From contig NZ_RSCL01000010.1 of assembly GCF_003991905.1 (NCBI RefSeq), positions 1 through 64,000 of the forward strand: a stretch of DNA of 64,000 nucleotides. The letters are read 5' to 3'. How positions within the stretch are numbered: the stretch's first letter is position 1; every line of letters begins with the position of its first letter. This DNA comes from Dulcicalothrix desertica PCC 7102 (GTDB lineage Bacteria > Cyanobacteriota > Cyanobacteriia > Cyanobacteriales > Nostocaceae). The notes beneath the pieces are model-generated. The model saw nothing but the letters and a program-made list of their open reading frames with translations. It did not search any database and had not been told where the DNA came from. Both the position numbers and the translations under genes were made by a program. Of this stretch, positions 42,264-51,329 are shown piece after piece.

Positions 42264-44408
42264 TTACGAGTTTCTTTTTTGAGCGTTGCCTACTATACCT
42301 AGTATATTGATACGCGACAGTTTGAGGTTATCTAACGCGCGCTTCAGTAGTGATGTGTCTGTTTTATCCATCCTAATGGCAAGTAAAATCCCGTTAGTGT
42401 AAGGCGCCAGCAAGCTTGCGTCTGCTAATTCATCTAAATGAGGAGTATCATATATTACTAAATCGAAGCTATTCTGAAATTCCGCCATCAATCGCTTTAT
42501 CTTTTCAGATGAAAGTAGTTTGATAGGGTCTGGAGGTGTTGGTCCAGAGGTAATAATAGATAATTCTTTAATTTGAGGGTATTGTCGAATTACTTCTTCG
42601 ATAGGAGAGTTTGTTGAGATTAAGTTACTTAATCCCCATAAATTATTAAGGTTGGCAAGGGTGTGAATTGCAGGTTGACGTAAATTTGCATCGACTAGTA
42701 GTACACGTTGACCCATTACTGCGGCAATTTTAGCTAAATGGAAGGCAATTGTAGATTTACCATCTGAATTCATTGCCGAACTTACTACTATTGAACGAAT
42801 TGGACGGTCGGAACCGAGGAACTGTATGTTGGTATATAGTACTCGCAGTGCCTCTAAAAATTTCTCTGAGTAATGACCGTAATCCGAGACTCGCGCAATT
42901 GAAAATTCTGGAATACTGGGATGCTGTGAGTTTATGGTTTTTATCGCAGAAATTTGCTTACTTGGACGATTTTGTTCGCTTTGAAGTTGTCTCTCAAATG
43001 GAATGGTACCTACTAATGGTAAATTGACTCCTTCTTTCAAAGCTGAAACTGTGTGGTATGTATTGTCTAACTTTTCTTGTAGAACTGCGGCGCCTACTCC
43101 TGCTACCATACTACCAAGTAATCCCATAATTAAAGCACGTTTCGTATCTGAACTTACGGGTGATTCTGGTTTACTGGGTGGTTGAATTAATTGCCAAGGT
43201 AACTCATTTTGTGATATCTGGATTTGTAGAGTTTCGCGTGTTGTTAGAAAACGATTTAAACTTTCGGTTGCAACCTGTAATTTTCGCTGTAACTCAGTAT
43301 ATTTGCGTGCTTGGACAGGTAATTGTTTACGCATTTCTTGAAGCCTTTTTTCTGAAGAAGCTAGCTCGTTACTTTGTACTTCCAACGTTTGCACTTGTGT
43401 AGCTGCTTGTGCTGTTCTCACATCCATGAACCGTTGTGCTTCTTGCGTCAATAAGGGTAATAAATTATCCCTCTTTTCTCTTAGGGTGCGAATACTAGGA
43501 CTTTCTTCTTGATAACGTGCGAGTTCAGTAGCGATTAATGCTTCTAACTGACGTACTTGTACAAGCAACTGCTGGTAAACAGTCGCATCGTTCAACACCG
43601 CGAGTTTACCATTTTCTCCACTCAATTCAGATAAATTCGAGCGCGCTTGTGCTAGCTGTTGATTAACTGCGAGTCTCTGTTGCGATAATAAACTAAGTTG
43701 ACTTGCTATTTGCTGCGCTTGAGCATCTGGGTCTACAAAATTGTTTCGCTGTCTAAAAAACTGTATATCTTTTTGAATTGCGTCAACTCGTTGTTGTGAT
43801 GCTGGCAGTTCTCTCTCAATAAACTTAATTCCTTGACGGAGTTTGGTTTGCTTCTTTTCTAAGCTGTACTTTAAATAATCTTCAGAGATTTTTTTGGCAA
43901 CATCATGAACTTGCGCTGGGTTTTCCCCTCGATACCGTACCTCAATTATCTTAGTTTCACCCAAACGCACTATAGTCAGAGAGTTAATTAGCTTGACATA
44001 ATCAACTTCTGGATAAGATTTTTGTAACATCTTAACCACATCACCTAGTAAATCAGGACTTTTGAGAACCTGAATTTGGCTTTCGTAATCTAAACTTGTT
44101 TTTGTTGCACTAGGGTCTTTAGTAATATCCAGTGCTTTGCTGTCATCATTTACTGCTTCCACCAATAATCTAAAACTACTTTCATACTCTTTTTTCTGGT
44201 TTACTATCGAGTTAGCGTTTATCCCCATCACAATGGTTGCCACCCCAACCACAACTAGCATACGGCGCCGTATAATACCCAGAAAGTCGCGAAAATTCCA
44301 ATCATCACCAGTTCCTTCAGACCAAGGTAAAGCCACTGGTTCACTATATTTTTCAGAGTTCTGACTGCGGTCACGGTCTGAAGAAGAAAACTTAGAGTAA
44401 TTCCCCAT
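42264..44408 (-). CDS. Wzc-like polysaccharide copolymerase with BY-kinase domain
   Basis: The 714-residue protein joins a Wzz chain-length domain (membrane helices near residues 47-65 and 425-445, with long coiled coil between) to a C-terminal bacterial tyrosine kinase domain. Walker A is SSAMNSDGKST near 555, Walker A' VLLVDANLRQP near 580 and Walker B FDLVIYDTPHLDE near 650. The C-terminus ends GNAQKRNS with no tyrosine cluster, unlike classic Wzc/CapB, so autophosphorylation may not occur there. It controls export and length of exopolysaccharide and lies 11 kb from the EPS cluster at 55-64 kb. Confidence 0.9.
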   Translation of the reverse strand: MGNYSKFSSSDRDRSQNSEKYSEPVALPWSEGTGDDWNFRDFLGIIRRRMLVVVGVATIVMGINANSIVNQKKEYESSFRLLVEAVNDDSKALDITKDPSATKTSLDYESQIQVLKSPDLLGDVVKMLQKSYPEVDYVKLINSLTIVRLGETKIIEVRYRGENPAQVHDVAKKISEDYLKYSLEKKQTKLRQGIKFIERELPASQQRVDAIQKDIQFFRQRNNFVDPDAQAQQIASQLSLLSQQRLAVNQQLAQARSNLSELSGENGKLAVLNDATVYQQLLVQVRQLEALIATELARYQEESPSIRTLREKRDNLLPLLTQEAQRFMDVRTAQAATQVQTLEVQSNELASSEKRLQEMRKQLPVQARKYTELQRKLQVATESLNRFLTTRETLQIQISQNELPWQLIQPPSKPESPVSSDTKRALIMGLLGSMVAGVGAAVLQEKLDNTYHTVSALKEGVNLPLVGTIPFERQLQSEQNRPSKQISAIKTINSQHPSIPEFSIARVSDYGHYSEKFLEALRVLYTNIQFLGSDRPIRSIVVSSAMNSDGKSTIAFHLAKIAAVMGQRVLLVDANLRQPAIHTLANLNNLWGLSNLISTNSPIEEVIRQYPQIKELSIITSGPTPPDPIKLLSSEKIKRLMAEFQNSFDLVIYDTPHLDELADASLLAPYTNGILLAIRMDKTDTSLLKRALDNLKLSRINILGIVGNAQKRNS

Positions 44409-44810
44409 TTTTTTTATAAATACTTAGTTACAATTTAAACTTTACTTTTACGCTTTTATAAGTATCAAATTTTACTTAAAATTAAATTTTTAGTTATAGG
44501 GATAATATTATTAAACCATTACTAAGTAAACAAAGCAATCACTTCAGTTAGAATTGATCCCCCCAACCCCCCGCGTGGAAGGGGGGCTAAAAATTTATTT
44601 ATTTTACAATTATTTTTATTAATAGGACTTACGCAGGCAAATACAAAACTTAGGGTGGCATAGCACAAACTTAAGAAATGTAGGTTGGGTGGAGGCTAAA
44701 GGAACCCAACTCATAATTTAACATTAAAAGGCTTTATTATATAGCATTATAATCTTAAGTACGTGCTAACTGGCGCCAACTGTAATCTAATAATCTAAAT
44801 AAAATTAAAA
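44409..44810. repeat. Intergenic region with two hairpin repeats
   Basis: No gene is seen in these 400 bases. GATCCCCCCAACCCCCCGCG faces TGGAAGGGGGGCTAAAAA (about 44556-44596), a common cyanobacterial intergenic repeat. GTAGGTTGGGTGGAGGC with GGAACCCAAC (44680-44711) repeats the element after ureG. Confidence 0.75.
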
Positions 44811-46046
44811 TTAGCCACCTATTTTAATACATAAATACTCAGCATAAGTTTCTGTATTATAATTTGCCTCTACAATTTCAAACCCTGCTCTGGTTAGCAT
44901 TCCCTCAATAATCCATGAAAAAGTACTATGTTCTTCACGCACATGCGTCTCAAAGTCTCTAGCTGTCCAACCTTCACCTTCTGATTTTGCGACCTGTTGA
45001 ATCCATTTGTTAATTGATGCTTCGTATTCTGCTGGTGGAAATGAGAAAATTACATCTCGCAAGTAGAGAATACCTTTTGATTTAAGCATTGCCGCAATTC
45101 TGGTAAAAGCAACCATTTTCCAAAAATCTGGCAATATATGAAGTGCATTTTTAATAATTACAAAATCTGCTAATTTATCTTGATGCTCGTAACTTAAGAA
45201 ACCAGCTTTATGAAACTTAATATTATTAGCACCTGCTTGTTGTGCTTTGGTTTGAGCATAATTAAGCATCGCTTGTGAAATATCGATAGCATGTACAGAA
45301 GCTCCAGTAAGTGAAGCTTGAATTGTAAAGTTGCCTGTACCTGCTCCCAAATCAATAACAGTATGCTCTGCATTGATTCCTAAGCGATTTACTAAAGCTT
45401 GTTCTTTTTCTTTTGTACTTACTGTTTGATTGCGGTCGTAAACTTCAACTTGTGCTGCATCTTCAAAATCAACACCTGCCATGTAGGATTCATCAAAATA
45501 CCAGGCAGGAAAAGAACTCATTCTTTGTTGTATACAGTAATAAAGAGCATCCAAATTAAATATATAAATTGGTTTTTCATATTGCAAACCAGCTTTTTCA
45601 ATTACCCTTTTTGAAGCTAGATTATCAGGTAATACCATTGCAATAATTCTATGTAATTTAGCTATATTGAAACCATATGAAACTGCTGATGATGCTGCTT
45701 GTGTTGCAATTCCTCTTCCCCAATATGCTTTACTAAGTCCATAAAGCACTTCAACTTCTGACAGTTCATCTAAATAACGAAGTCCACAATAACCAATCAT
45801 TTGAGATGAAGCATTTTCAATAATTGCCCAAATTCCATAACCTCGTTGCCAATGTTTAACGAAAGTTAAGAGCGCTTTTTCAGCTTTTTCTCTTGGAATT
45901 GCAACTCCTCGACTAGGAAGAAAACGAGTTACTTCTGGGTCTGCCCAAATTTCTGCAAGTGCATCCAAATCAGAAGATTTAATTGGCCGCATTGTGAAAC
46001 TACCAATTTTTAAAATAGCTGCATTAGTGGAATTTATCATAAGCAA
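44811..46046 (-). CDS. GNAT acetyltransferase-methyltransferase fusion protein
   Basis: Residues about 12-170 form a RimJ/RimL-type GNAT domain: FTMRPIKSSDLDALAEIWADPEV, EVEVLYGLSKAYWGRGIATQAASSAV (acetyl-CoA loop) and ASKRVIEKAGLQYE. Residues about 215-411 form a class I SAM methyltransferase: VIDLGAGTGNFTIQAS (motif I), VHAIDISQAMLNYA (motif II) and ILYLRDVIFSFPP. The linker has FDEAYMAG-like acidic residues. Both active-site loops look intact. No known pathway pairs these activities in one chain, so the substrate is unknown. No GGCGCC lies inside it. Confidence 0.85.
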   Translation of the reverse strand: MLMINSTNAAILKIGSFTMRPIKSSDLDALAEIWADPEVTRFLPSRGVAIPREKAEKALLTFVKHWQRGYGIWAIIENASSQMIGYCGLRYLDELSEVEVLYGLSKAYWGRGIATQAASSAVSYGFNIAKLHRIIAMVLPDNLASKRVIEKAGLQYEKPIYIFNLDALYYCIQQRMSSFPAWYFDESYMAGVDFEDAAQVEVYDRNQTVSTKEKEQALVNRLGINAEHTVIDLGAGTGNFTIQASLTGASVHAIDISQAMLNYAQTKAQQAGANNIKFHKAGFLSYEHQDKLADFVIIKNALHILPDFWKMVAFTRIAAMLKSKGILYLRDVIFSFPPAEYEASINKWIQQVAKSEGEGWTARDFETHVREEHSTFSWIIEGMLTRAGFEIVEANYNTETYAEYLCIKIGG

Positions 46047-46179
46047 GATCGCTATGTGACGATACTAATTTAAGGGATAGCCATAGCACGCACCATATTA
46101 ATTATACTTTCTTTCATATTCTTTGTAATGTAGATTATAATATAAATACTGAATAGGTTGTGATAAGTAGCAAATTAGT

Positions 46180-46449
46180 ATGATGTCACCGCATTTAGAT
46201 GATATAAAGCGTTCTATCGGTACTTTATCTTTGGAAGAGCAAGAATGGCTCTTAGAACGTATCTCTGAACAAGTACACCACAAAAAACAGCTACTAGATA
46301 AATTTGCTGATGCTGAATATATGGCTGAACAAATTGCCCAAATGGCTCAAGACCCAGAAATACAAGCAGAAATTGCAGCTATTAATCAAGAGTTTATTGT
46401 TACAGAAATGGATGGTTTATTAGGAAAAAAATATATTAAAATTGCATAG
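46180..46449 (+). CDS. Antitoxin-like small protein (orphan)
   Basis: This 89-residue protein is almost wholly helical and acidic, with LSLEEQEWLLERISEQVHHK (about 16-35), QMAQDPEIQAEIAAINQEF (about 53-71) and VTEMDGL. This pattern is common in cyanobacterial antitoxins encoded before a small RNase toxin. No toxin follows: its 3' end overlaps the VirB10-like gene tail by 14 bases. The last residues GKKYIKIA may be read-through. The role is inferred. Confidence 0.6.
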   Translation: MMSPHLDDIKRSIGTLSLEEQEWLLERISEQVHHKKQLLDKFADAEYMAEQIAQMAQDPEIQAEIAAINQEFIVTEMDGLLGKKYIKIA

Positions 46450-47980
46450 TTTGGTTAATATATACTTCAACTTCTTTACCAGCAGGTAAGAACCAAATAT
46501 TTCCGCGTTGAGTCATTTGTGAAATAGCTTGTTGATTACGTTGTGCGATTTGAGGTACTATAGCGCTTATACCACCATCGACAACACCCGCTAATACATT
46601 ACGTCTAGAGTTGCTATTACTAATTGTTGTTCCTGCACCGCTTGTGACGACGACTTGAGATTCTGTACGATTAGCTAATTCCGCAGCTTTGCCAATACCT
46701 CCTAATACGAATAATCCTGTGTCCATCCAAGCTATTGACCCCCCTTTATTGGGATATTGGTTTGCTATTAAGGGTCTACCTTCACGCGCACGAACTATTA
46801 TTGCATTTTCGGCTAAAGTTTTTTCTGATATGCTATTACCGTTGCGGGTAACTAGTTTGGTAACGTTGAGTTGAACTAAACCTTGTTCGGATATTGAACG
46901 AATTTCTGCTAGTAGTTCTGTGTTTACGGGTAAAGCTATTTTTTCATCTGTATATTTGAGGGGTTCTCGCAGACGCACTACAAATACTGGTTTTCCTGCT
47001 TCGTTTGTGTTGCTGTTGTTTGAACGAGTGGTTTCTCCAAATACAGCAGTTGCAAATACTGCTTTTACTGTACTACCTACTGCTACCGAAGAAGGCGCCT
47101 GTGTAGGTGTAGGTGTAGGTGTAGGTGTTGGTATGGGTGTTGCTGCGATAGTTGGTGTCGGAGTCGATATTATTGCTGGTGTGGGTGTTGGTGTTACTGG
47201 TATCACTGGTAATGGTGTGGGGGTTGGTGTGGGTGTAGGAGTGTTGCTAGCTAGTGTATCTTTTTTGTAGTAGTCGTTTAATTCTGCTAGTTTGACTAAA
47301 TCTTGAAGTGAGTCTGGTGTAATTTGTGGGGTTGGTTGAATTGTTGGTTTTGGTATAGGTTTTGCGGTTGCTTGGGGTCGTGCGGGTGGAGTTTGAGGTG
47401 CGGGTATGGTAACTATACGTATACGTTCTGGTGGTGGTTGTACGCGCGGTGGTGTATAGTTAGTTGCTATTCTAGGGGTTGGGATTAGTCGTACTCTATT
47501 TGTAACTACTGGTTGAGTTCTAACGGGTGTTTGTGGTGTTGGTTTGGGAGATATTGGTAGTGGGTTTCTCAGTTTTTGCTGTGCTGCTTTGACTGCTTGT
47601 GCTTGCTCGGTTAATGCTAGTTTTGTTTTTAAATCTTCGACTTGTGATTCGAGTTGTGGGGTGGGTTGGAGTGTTGGTTGCGGTTGTGCGGTAATGGTAT
47701 TGGCTTTTGGTTTTTGATTACCAGGGTTCATTATTTGTGATAGGAATAAACCCGCTACTAATACTACAGCGAATGTGCCGGCGCCGACTAAGCCTAGTTT
47801 TGCGAAGGGACTTGCGGATAGGGGTTGTTTGGTTTGTAGTTCTTGGGGTTCTGGTTGTGCGGTGTTTTCTGGTTGGTTGTTAGTTGGATGTTTTGTTTCT
47901 AGTCCTACTAACTTTGACATTCTTGCTTCCCAGTCGGATGTGTCTGGGGTGTTTGGTAGTTTATTCATATTCGGTTTCAA
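46436..47980 (-). CDS. VirB10/TrbI-like type IV secretion core component
   Basis: The 514-residue protein has a cytoplasmic N-terminus, one membrane helix (LGLVGAGTFAVVLVAGLFL, residues about 63-81) and a long proline-rich periplasmic spacer with PTPTPTP runs (about 245-305). A C-terminal VirB10-type beta-barrel domain (from VGSTVKAVFATAVF near 312) ends in VEVYINQTMQF. VirB10 proteins span the envelope and form the core channel with VirB7 and VirB9. It is the last gene of the eight-gene minus-strand operon (54905 to 46436). No VirB9 is seen nearby. Confidence 0.8.
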   Translation of the reverse strand: MKPNMNKLPNTPDTSDWEARMSKLVGLETKHPTNNQPENTAQPEPQELQTKQPLSASPFAKLGLVGAGTFAVVLVAGLFLSQIMNPGNQKPKANTITAQPQPTLQPTPQLESQVEDLKTKLALTEQAQAVKAAQQKLRNPLPISPKPTPQTPVRTQPVVTNRVRLIPTPRIATNYTPPRVQPPPERIRIVTIPAPQTPPARPQATAKPIPKPTIQPTPQITPDSLQDLVKLAELNDYYKKDTLASNTPTPTPTPTPLPVIPVTPTPTPAIISTPTPTIAATPIPTPTPTPTPTQAPSSVAVGSTVKAVFATAVFGETTRSNNSNTNEAGKPVFVVRLREPLKYTDEKIALPVNTELLAEIRSISEQGLVQLNVTKLVTRNGNSISEKTLAENAIIVRAREGRPLIANQYPNKGGSIAWMDTGLFVLGGIGKAAELANRTESQVVVTSGAGTTISNSNSRRNVLAGVVDGGISAIVPQIAQRNQQAISQMTQRGNIWFLPAGKEVEVYINQTMQF

Positions 47981-47989
47981 CCCTAGGAA

Positions 47990-48646
47990 TTAAGAGCAGT
48001 TTTTATCGTTGATGTCGCAGACGTTATATATTTGTAGTCTTGCTTCTCCGAGACGGGAGACTGCTACGTTTAGTGGTACTGGTAAATTTGGTAGTGAGGC
48101 AAACGGCGCCTCTACTGCTTGTACTAAAATTTGTTTATTAAAGGGGATTGTTTTTCCTAATTTATCGGAGTTGGTGAAGATGATTTGATTGGCGATTATT
48201 TCAACTTTCCATCTACCCTCACTAATTTTACTTGGTTGTCCAATGGTTTGGATGACTAAAACGTTTTCGGTACCCTGACTCAATGTTTCTGAAGGACTAA
48301 TTATTGATTCTAATTTTGGCTTTAAGTTATCATTTACTAAAACGGAACTTGTTTCCCAAACCATTCGTGGTTGTTGTTGCTGTGACCAAGTAAGCATTAA
48401 AGTCATTGTTTCACCCACAAACCGTCTTATTGTCTCCGGATACCTTTCCATATCAGGTTTTGGGTCTACACTTATGGCACGTCCATCAATTAACTGCACC
48501 AAACTTTGAGGAGTTAAGCGCTGTTGCAACTGCTGTAACAACGACCAATGAAACGTCAACAACAAAAAAGTAAACAAATGTAACCCAAACGTCGCTACAG
48601 TAAACAACGGCAAAAAACTAGCTCTCTTACTCTCTGACTTCATCAC
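47990..48646 (-). CDS. VirB8-like bitopic protein, copy 2
   Basis: One N-terminal membrane helix (FTVATFGLHLFTFLLLTF) is followed by a periplasmic domain with LVQLIDGRAISVD, YPETIRRFVGETMTLMLTWS and IPFNKQILVQAVEAP. It is clearly related to the protein at 48680-49495 along its whole length (same helix, IDG motif, ETIRxFVxxTMTLM, IPFNKxxLVxxV). The size, topology and gene position between VirB6-like and VirB10-like genes fit VirB8, but the family match is by context. An MM start and 9-base gap to the next gene are seen. Confidence 0.6.
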   Translation of the reverse strand: MMKSESKRASFLPLFTVATFGLHLFTFLLLTFHWSLLQQLQQRLTPQSLVQLIDGRAISVDPKPDMERYPETIRRFVGETMTLMLTWSQQQQPRMVWETSSVLVNDNLKPKLESIISPSETLSQGTENVLVIQTIGQPSKISEGRWKVEIIANQIIFTNSDKLGKTIPFNKQILVQAVEAPFASLPNLPVPLNVAVSRLGEARLQIYNVCDINDKNCS

Positions 48647-48679
48647 CTCTTCCTTTGCGTTATGCAGTGTTCTTTGCGG

Positions 48680-49495
48680 TTATTTAATGAAAGTCTGGTC
48701 ATTCTTCAAATTCCCACAAGACTTATCCTGACTCAAACCACTATACTCATCCACCAAACATAAATTTCTAATCTCATAAATTTCCAACTTATCAGCACGA
48801 ACACTATAAATAGCTTTTTGTAAATCGCTCTTCATACTTTGCGGATACCCAAAAGCATCAACCGAACGCACAAGCAAATCCTTATTAAAGGGAATTATCA
48901 CACTGCGGTTATCAGATTGTTTCTTCTGTATTAAATCTGCCACCATTCCAACTTGCCACTTACCAGGAGCAATTTTCTTGGGTGGATATATCCTTTTAAC
49001 TGCTAACCGTGACGAAATAGCTTGACTCGGATTATTTAAAAAAACCTCTGGTGGTGTCATTTCCGCTATTTTCGTCAAAAACCCTTTACGAAAATCCTCA
49101 GATAACGCAAACCCAGCAACCCAACTAGTAGTACTAATTTTTTGATTCCCCTTTCCTGTTGATACTGGTACACCCCCATCTGGTTTAGGTTGTGTTGCTT
49201 CATCAATAGACTGCGGTGGTAACTTTCCTGACCAGTTAAACATTAACGTCATCGTCTTATTTACGAACTGACGTATTGTCTCTGGTTCTGGTTCTAAATT
49301 CGATTTATTTATATCTACCGTTTTACCATCTATCATTTGCACGAAATTTGGAGGTTTCTGTAAACTCAACGAGCGAATGTTTAACCCCTGTAATACCAGC
49401 ATCGATAAAGCTAATAGATGTAACCCAAAAGTTGTAAACGCAAAAATCGTTAGAACGCTTGTTTTAGCTTTTTTCTTTTCGAGTAAACGAACCAT
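48680..49495 (-). CDS. VirB8-like bitopic protein, copy 1
   Basis: The 271-residue protein has a membrane helix near residues 17-35 (AFTTFGLHLLALSMLVL) and a periplasmic domain containing FVQMIDGKTVDIN, PETIRQFVNKTMTLMFNWS, a ~60-residue insert and IPFNKDLLVRSVDAF. It is a tandem paralogue of 47990-48646. Two VirB8-like proteins in one machine suggest a hetero-oligomer. The start codon ATG lies 13 bases after the VirB6-like gene's stop. Confidence 0.6.
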   Translation of the reverse strand: MVRLLEKKKAKTSVLTIFAFTTFGLHLLALSMLVLQGLNIRSLSLQKPPNFVQMIDGKTVDINKSNLEPEPETIRQFVNKTMTLMFNWSGKLPPQSIDEATQPKPDGGVPVSTGKGNQKISTTSWVAGFALSEDFRKGFLTKIAEMTPPEVFLNNPSQAISSRLAVKRIYPPKKIAPGKWQVGMVADLIQKKQSDNRSVIIPFNKDLLVRSVDAFGYPQSMKSDLQKAIYSVRADKLEIYEIRNLCLVDEYSGLSQDKSCGNLKNDQTFIK

Positions 49496-49508
49496 GTCTT
49501 ACACCTCG

Positions 49509-50537
49509 CTAAACTCTATCTCGAACTAATGCACCCGTATAGCTAATGGCATTGAATATCGCAAACCCTCCTGCACCTGCTATAACTAGAGAAACGATAG
49601 GCGCCAATAAACCAAGAAAAATCATAAACCACATCAAGTCTGGGTCGGTATTGGCATTTTGTCCTGGCCCGTTGACAATGACTGCGGCTGTTATGATAGC
49701 GATAATGTTAAAGGATATTTTAGAAATTCCTAAACATAAAAATCCTGTTAACCATGCAAAAATTGGTTTACCTGCAACTGGTAGTAATGAACCTCCTACT
49801 GCGAGTGGACCCAAAGCAGCTACTAACAACATCGTAGCTTCGATCAGGTTCTGAAATGCATACTGTAATGAAATAAAAAAGTTTTTAATAATCGTTTGCA
49901 TTGTGGAACCAAGCAATGCGTTAAAAGTGCTTTCTGATACAGCCCCCGGACTATAAGCAATTTGAGTTACTTTAGTCTCCAAGCGGTCTATCCAAATTTG
50001 ATTTCCGTATAAATTCCGATATTCTTGCCAAAGTAAGCTAGCTTTCTCACTTGCTTTGACTAGGCATTGAGTTTGCTGCTCTCCTAAAAGTGACCCACAT
50101 GGACGCAGTAAAGACCCTGCTATTTCTTCACCTGTACTCATGTTTAAAGCTTGCTGATATATTTTATTCGCGTCTGCTGTTGTGATAATTTGCTGGTTAA
50201 CTGTATTGAGTAAGTTCCTAACTCCTAGTGTCAGGTTAGATAATGCACTCCCTGTTCCTGTGTTTGTAAGTAGTAATACTATAATAAAGGGCCATATCAA
50301 TGCTGATATTGGTCGCGAATAGTCACTATATATTAAATCTTTGAGCCATTGGAACATGAAAAATAATAATGTACCAACTGCAAAAAATATACCTAGGTTT
50401 GTTAAGGCACCGTAAAAACTATTATTGCTTTGTAATAAATCTAACCATTGTTTGTCCCATGCTTCGGCGATACTCTTTGCTGTAGTGGCGCCGCTACCTA
50501 TTACATTATCTATACCAGTTTGGGCTAAATAAAACAT
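49509..50537 (-). CDS. VirB6/TrbL-like polytopic membrane protein
   Basis: The 342-residue protein has about six to seven membrane helices. The clearest are near residues 47-65 (LTNLGIFFAVGTLLFFMF), 78-95, 225-260 (LIEATMLLVAALGPLAVGG), 265-300 and 310-330. The periplasmic loop (about 110-210) holds two Cys (RPCGSLLGEQQTQCLVK). VirB6/TrbL proteins form the inner-membrane channel of type IV secretion systems and show exactly this topology. It stops two bases before the VirB5-like gene's reading region ends, so the operon is tight. Confidence 0.7.
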   Translation of the reverse strand: MFYLAQTGIDNVIGSGATTAKSIAEAWDKQWLDLLQSNNSFYGALTNLGIFFAVGTLLFFMFQWLKDLIYSDYSRPISALIWPFIIVLLLTNTGTGSALSNLTLGVRNLLNTVNQQIITTADANKIYQQALNMSTGEEIAGSLLRPCGSLLGEQQTQCLVKASEKASLLWQEYRNLYGNQIWIDRLETKVTQIAYSPGAVSESTFNALLGSTMQTIIKNFFISLQYAFQNLIEATMLLVAALGPLAVGGSLLPVAGKPIFAWLTGFLCLGISKISFNIIAIITAAVIVNGPGQNANTDPDLMWFMIFLGLLAPIVSLVIAGAGGFAIFNAISYTGALVRDRV

Positions 50538-50539
50538 AG

Positions 50540-51322
50540 TTAAGGTTTTCGACCGAATAAGTCAGTTTGAGATGTGGTACGCAAAAGTCGCGCTGCTTCG
50601 GTTGAGTTATCGACTCGACGCGCTCGGTTTGTGTCTTCTATCTGCTCTCCGATATTGGCTAGGTTTAGGTTGGAGTATTGTAAAAGTTGGTTTTCGTGAA
50701 TTGTTTGTGCAAGCGTTTCGGCAATGATTTTGGATTGGTCACGCTGTATTTTGATTTGCTGTGTTAGTAAGTTGGATTGGTTGAGGACACTTAGTAATGT
50801 TCCAATAGGTTGGCTGATACTGGCAAGTCGATTAATTTCGGTTTGAATGTCGTTGACAAAATCTTGGTTTATGTTGTCTGCTTCTTCGGCAAATGCGTCA
50901 ATACTTTTTAATTGTGTTTCGACGTTTTGGAGTTTGATTTTTGTTCGCAGTTGTCCGTTGTTGCCTAATGTTCCAGCAGCAGAACTACGAAATATTAAAC
51001 GTTTCATTTCGTTGCCAAATATTATTGAGTTCATTAAAGGGTTTGTTTCATAGTTACTAGATAATAAGTTTACATTAATGTCGTTACTGAGGGTTTCTCC
51101 GGCGCCTAGTGGGTTAGGAATGTTTAGTTCTCCTGTATTGCTTGTGATGGCGCTTTGGCTTTGAATTTGTAGGGGTTTTAGTTCGTTTAGGTTGTTTCTA
51201 AGATGGTTTTGTAGGTCTGCTGAGTACGATTGAAAGTCTGTCCATACTTGCCCTAGTTGTGCTGTGGCTGGTAAGGTGATAATAAGGGATAGAAAAGAAG
51301 TAATTATAAAGATTTTTTTCAT
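50540..51322 (-). CDS. VirB5/TrbJ-like secreted coiled-coil protein
   Basis: The 260-residue protein starts with a cleavable signal peptide (MKKIFIITSFLSLIITLPATA, cut near residue 21). The mature part is rich in Gln/Asn/Leu with long helices (VETQLKSIDAFAEEADNINQ and QPIGTLLSVLNQSNLLTQQI). TrbJ/VirB5 proteins are minor pilus or adhesion subunits with such helices, and they sit directly after virB4 in most clusters, as here. The identity is inferred from topology and position. Confidence 0.65.
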   Translation of the reverse strand: MKKIFIITSFLSLIITLPATAQLGQVWTDFQSYSADLQNHLRNNLNELKPLQIQSQSAITSNTGELNIPNPLGAGETLSNDINVNLLSSNYETNPLMNSIIFGNEMKRLIFRSSAAGTLGNNGQLRTKIKLQNVETQLKSIDAFAEEADNINQDFVNDIQTEINRLASISQPIGTLLSVLNQSNLLTQQIKIQRDQSKIIAETLAQTIHENQLLQYSNLNLANIGEQIEDTNRARRVDNSTEAARLLRTTSQTDLFGRKP

Positions 51323-51329
51323 ATAAAAA

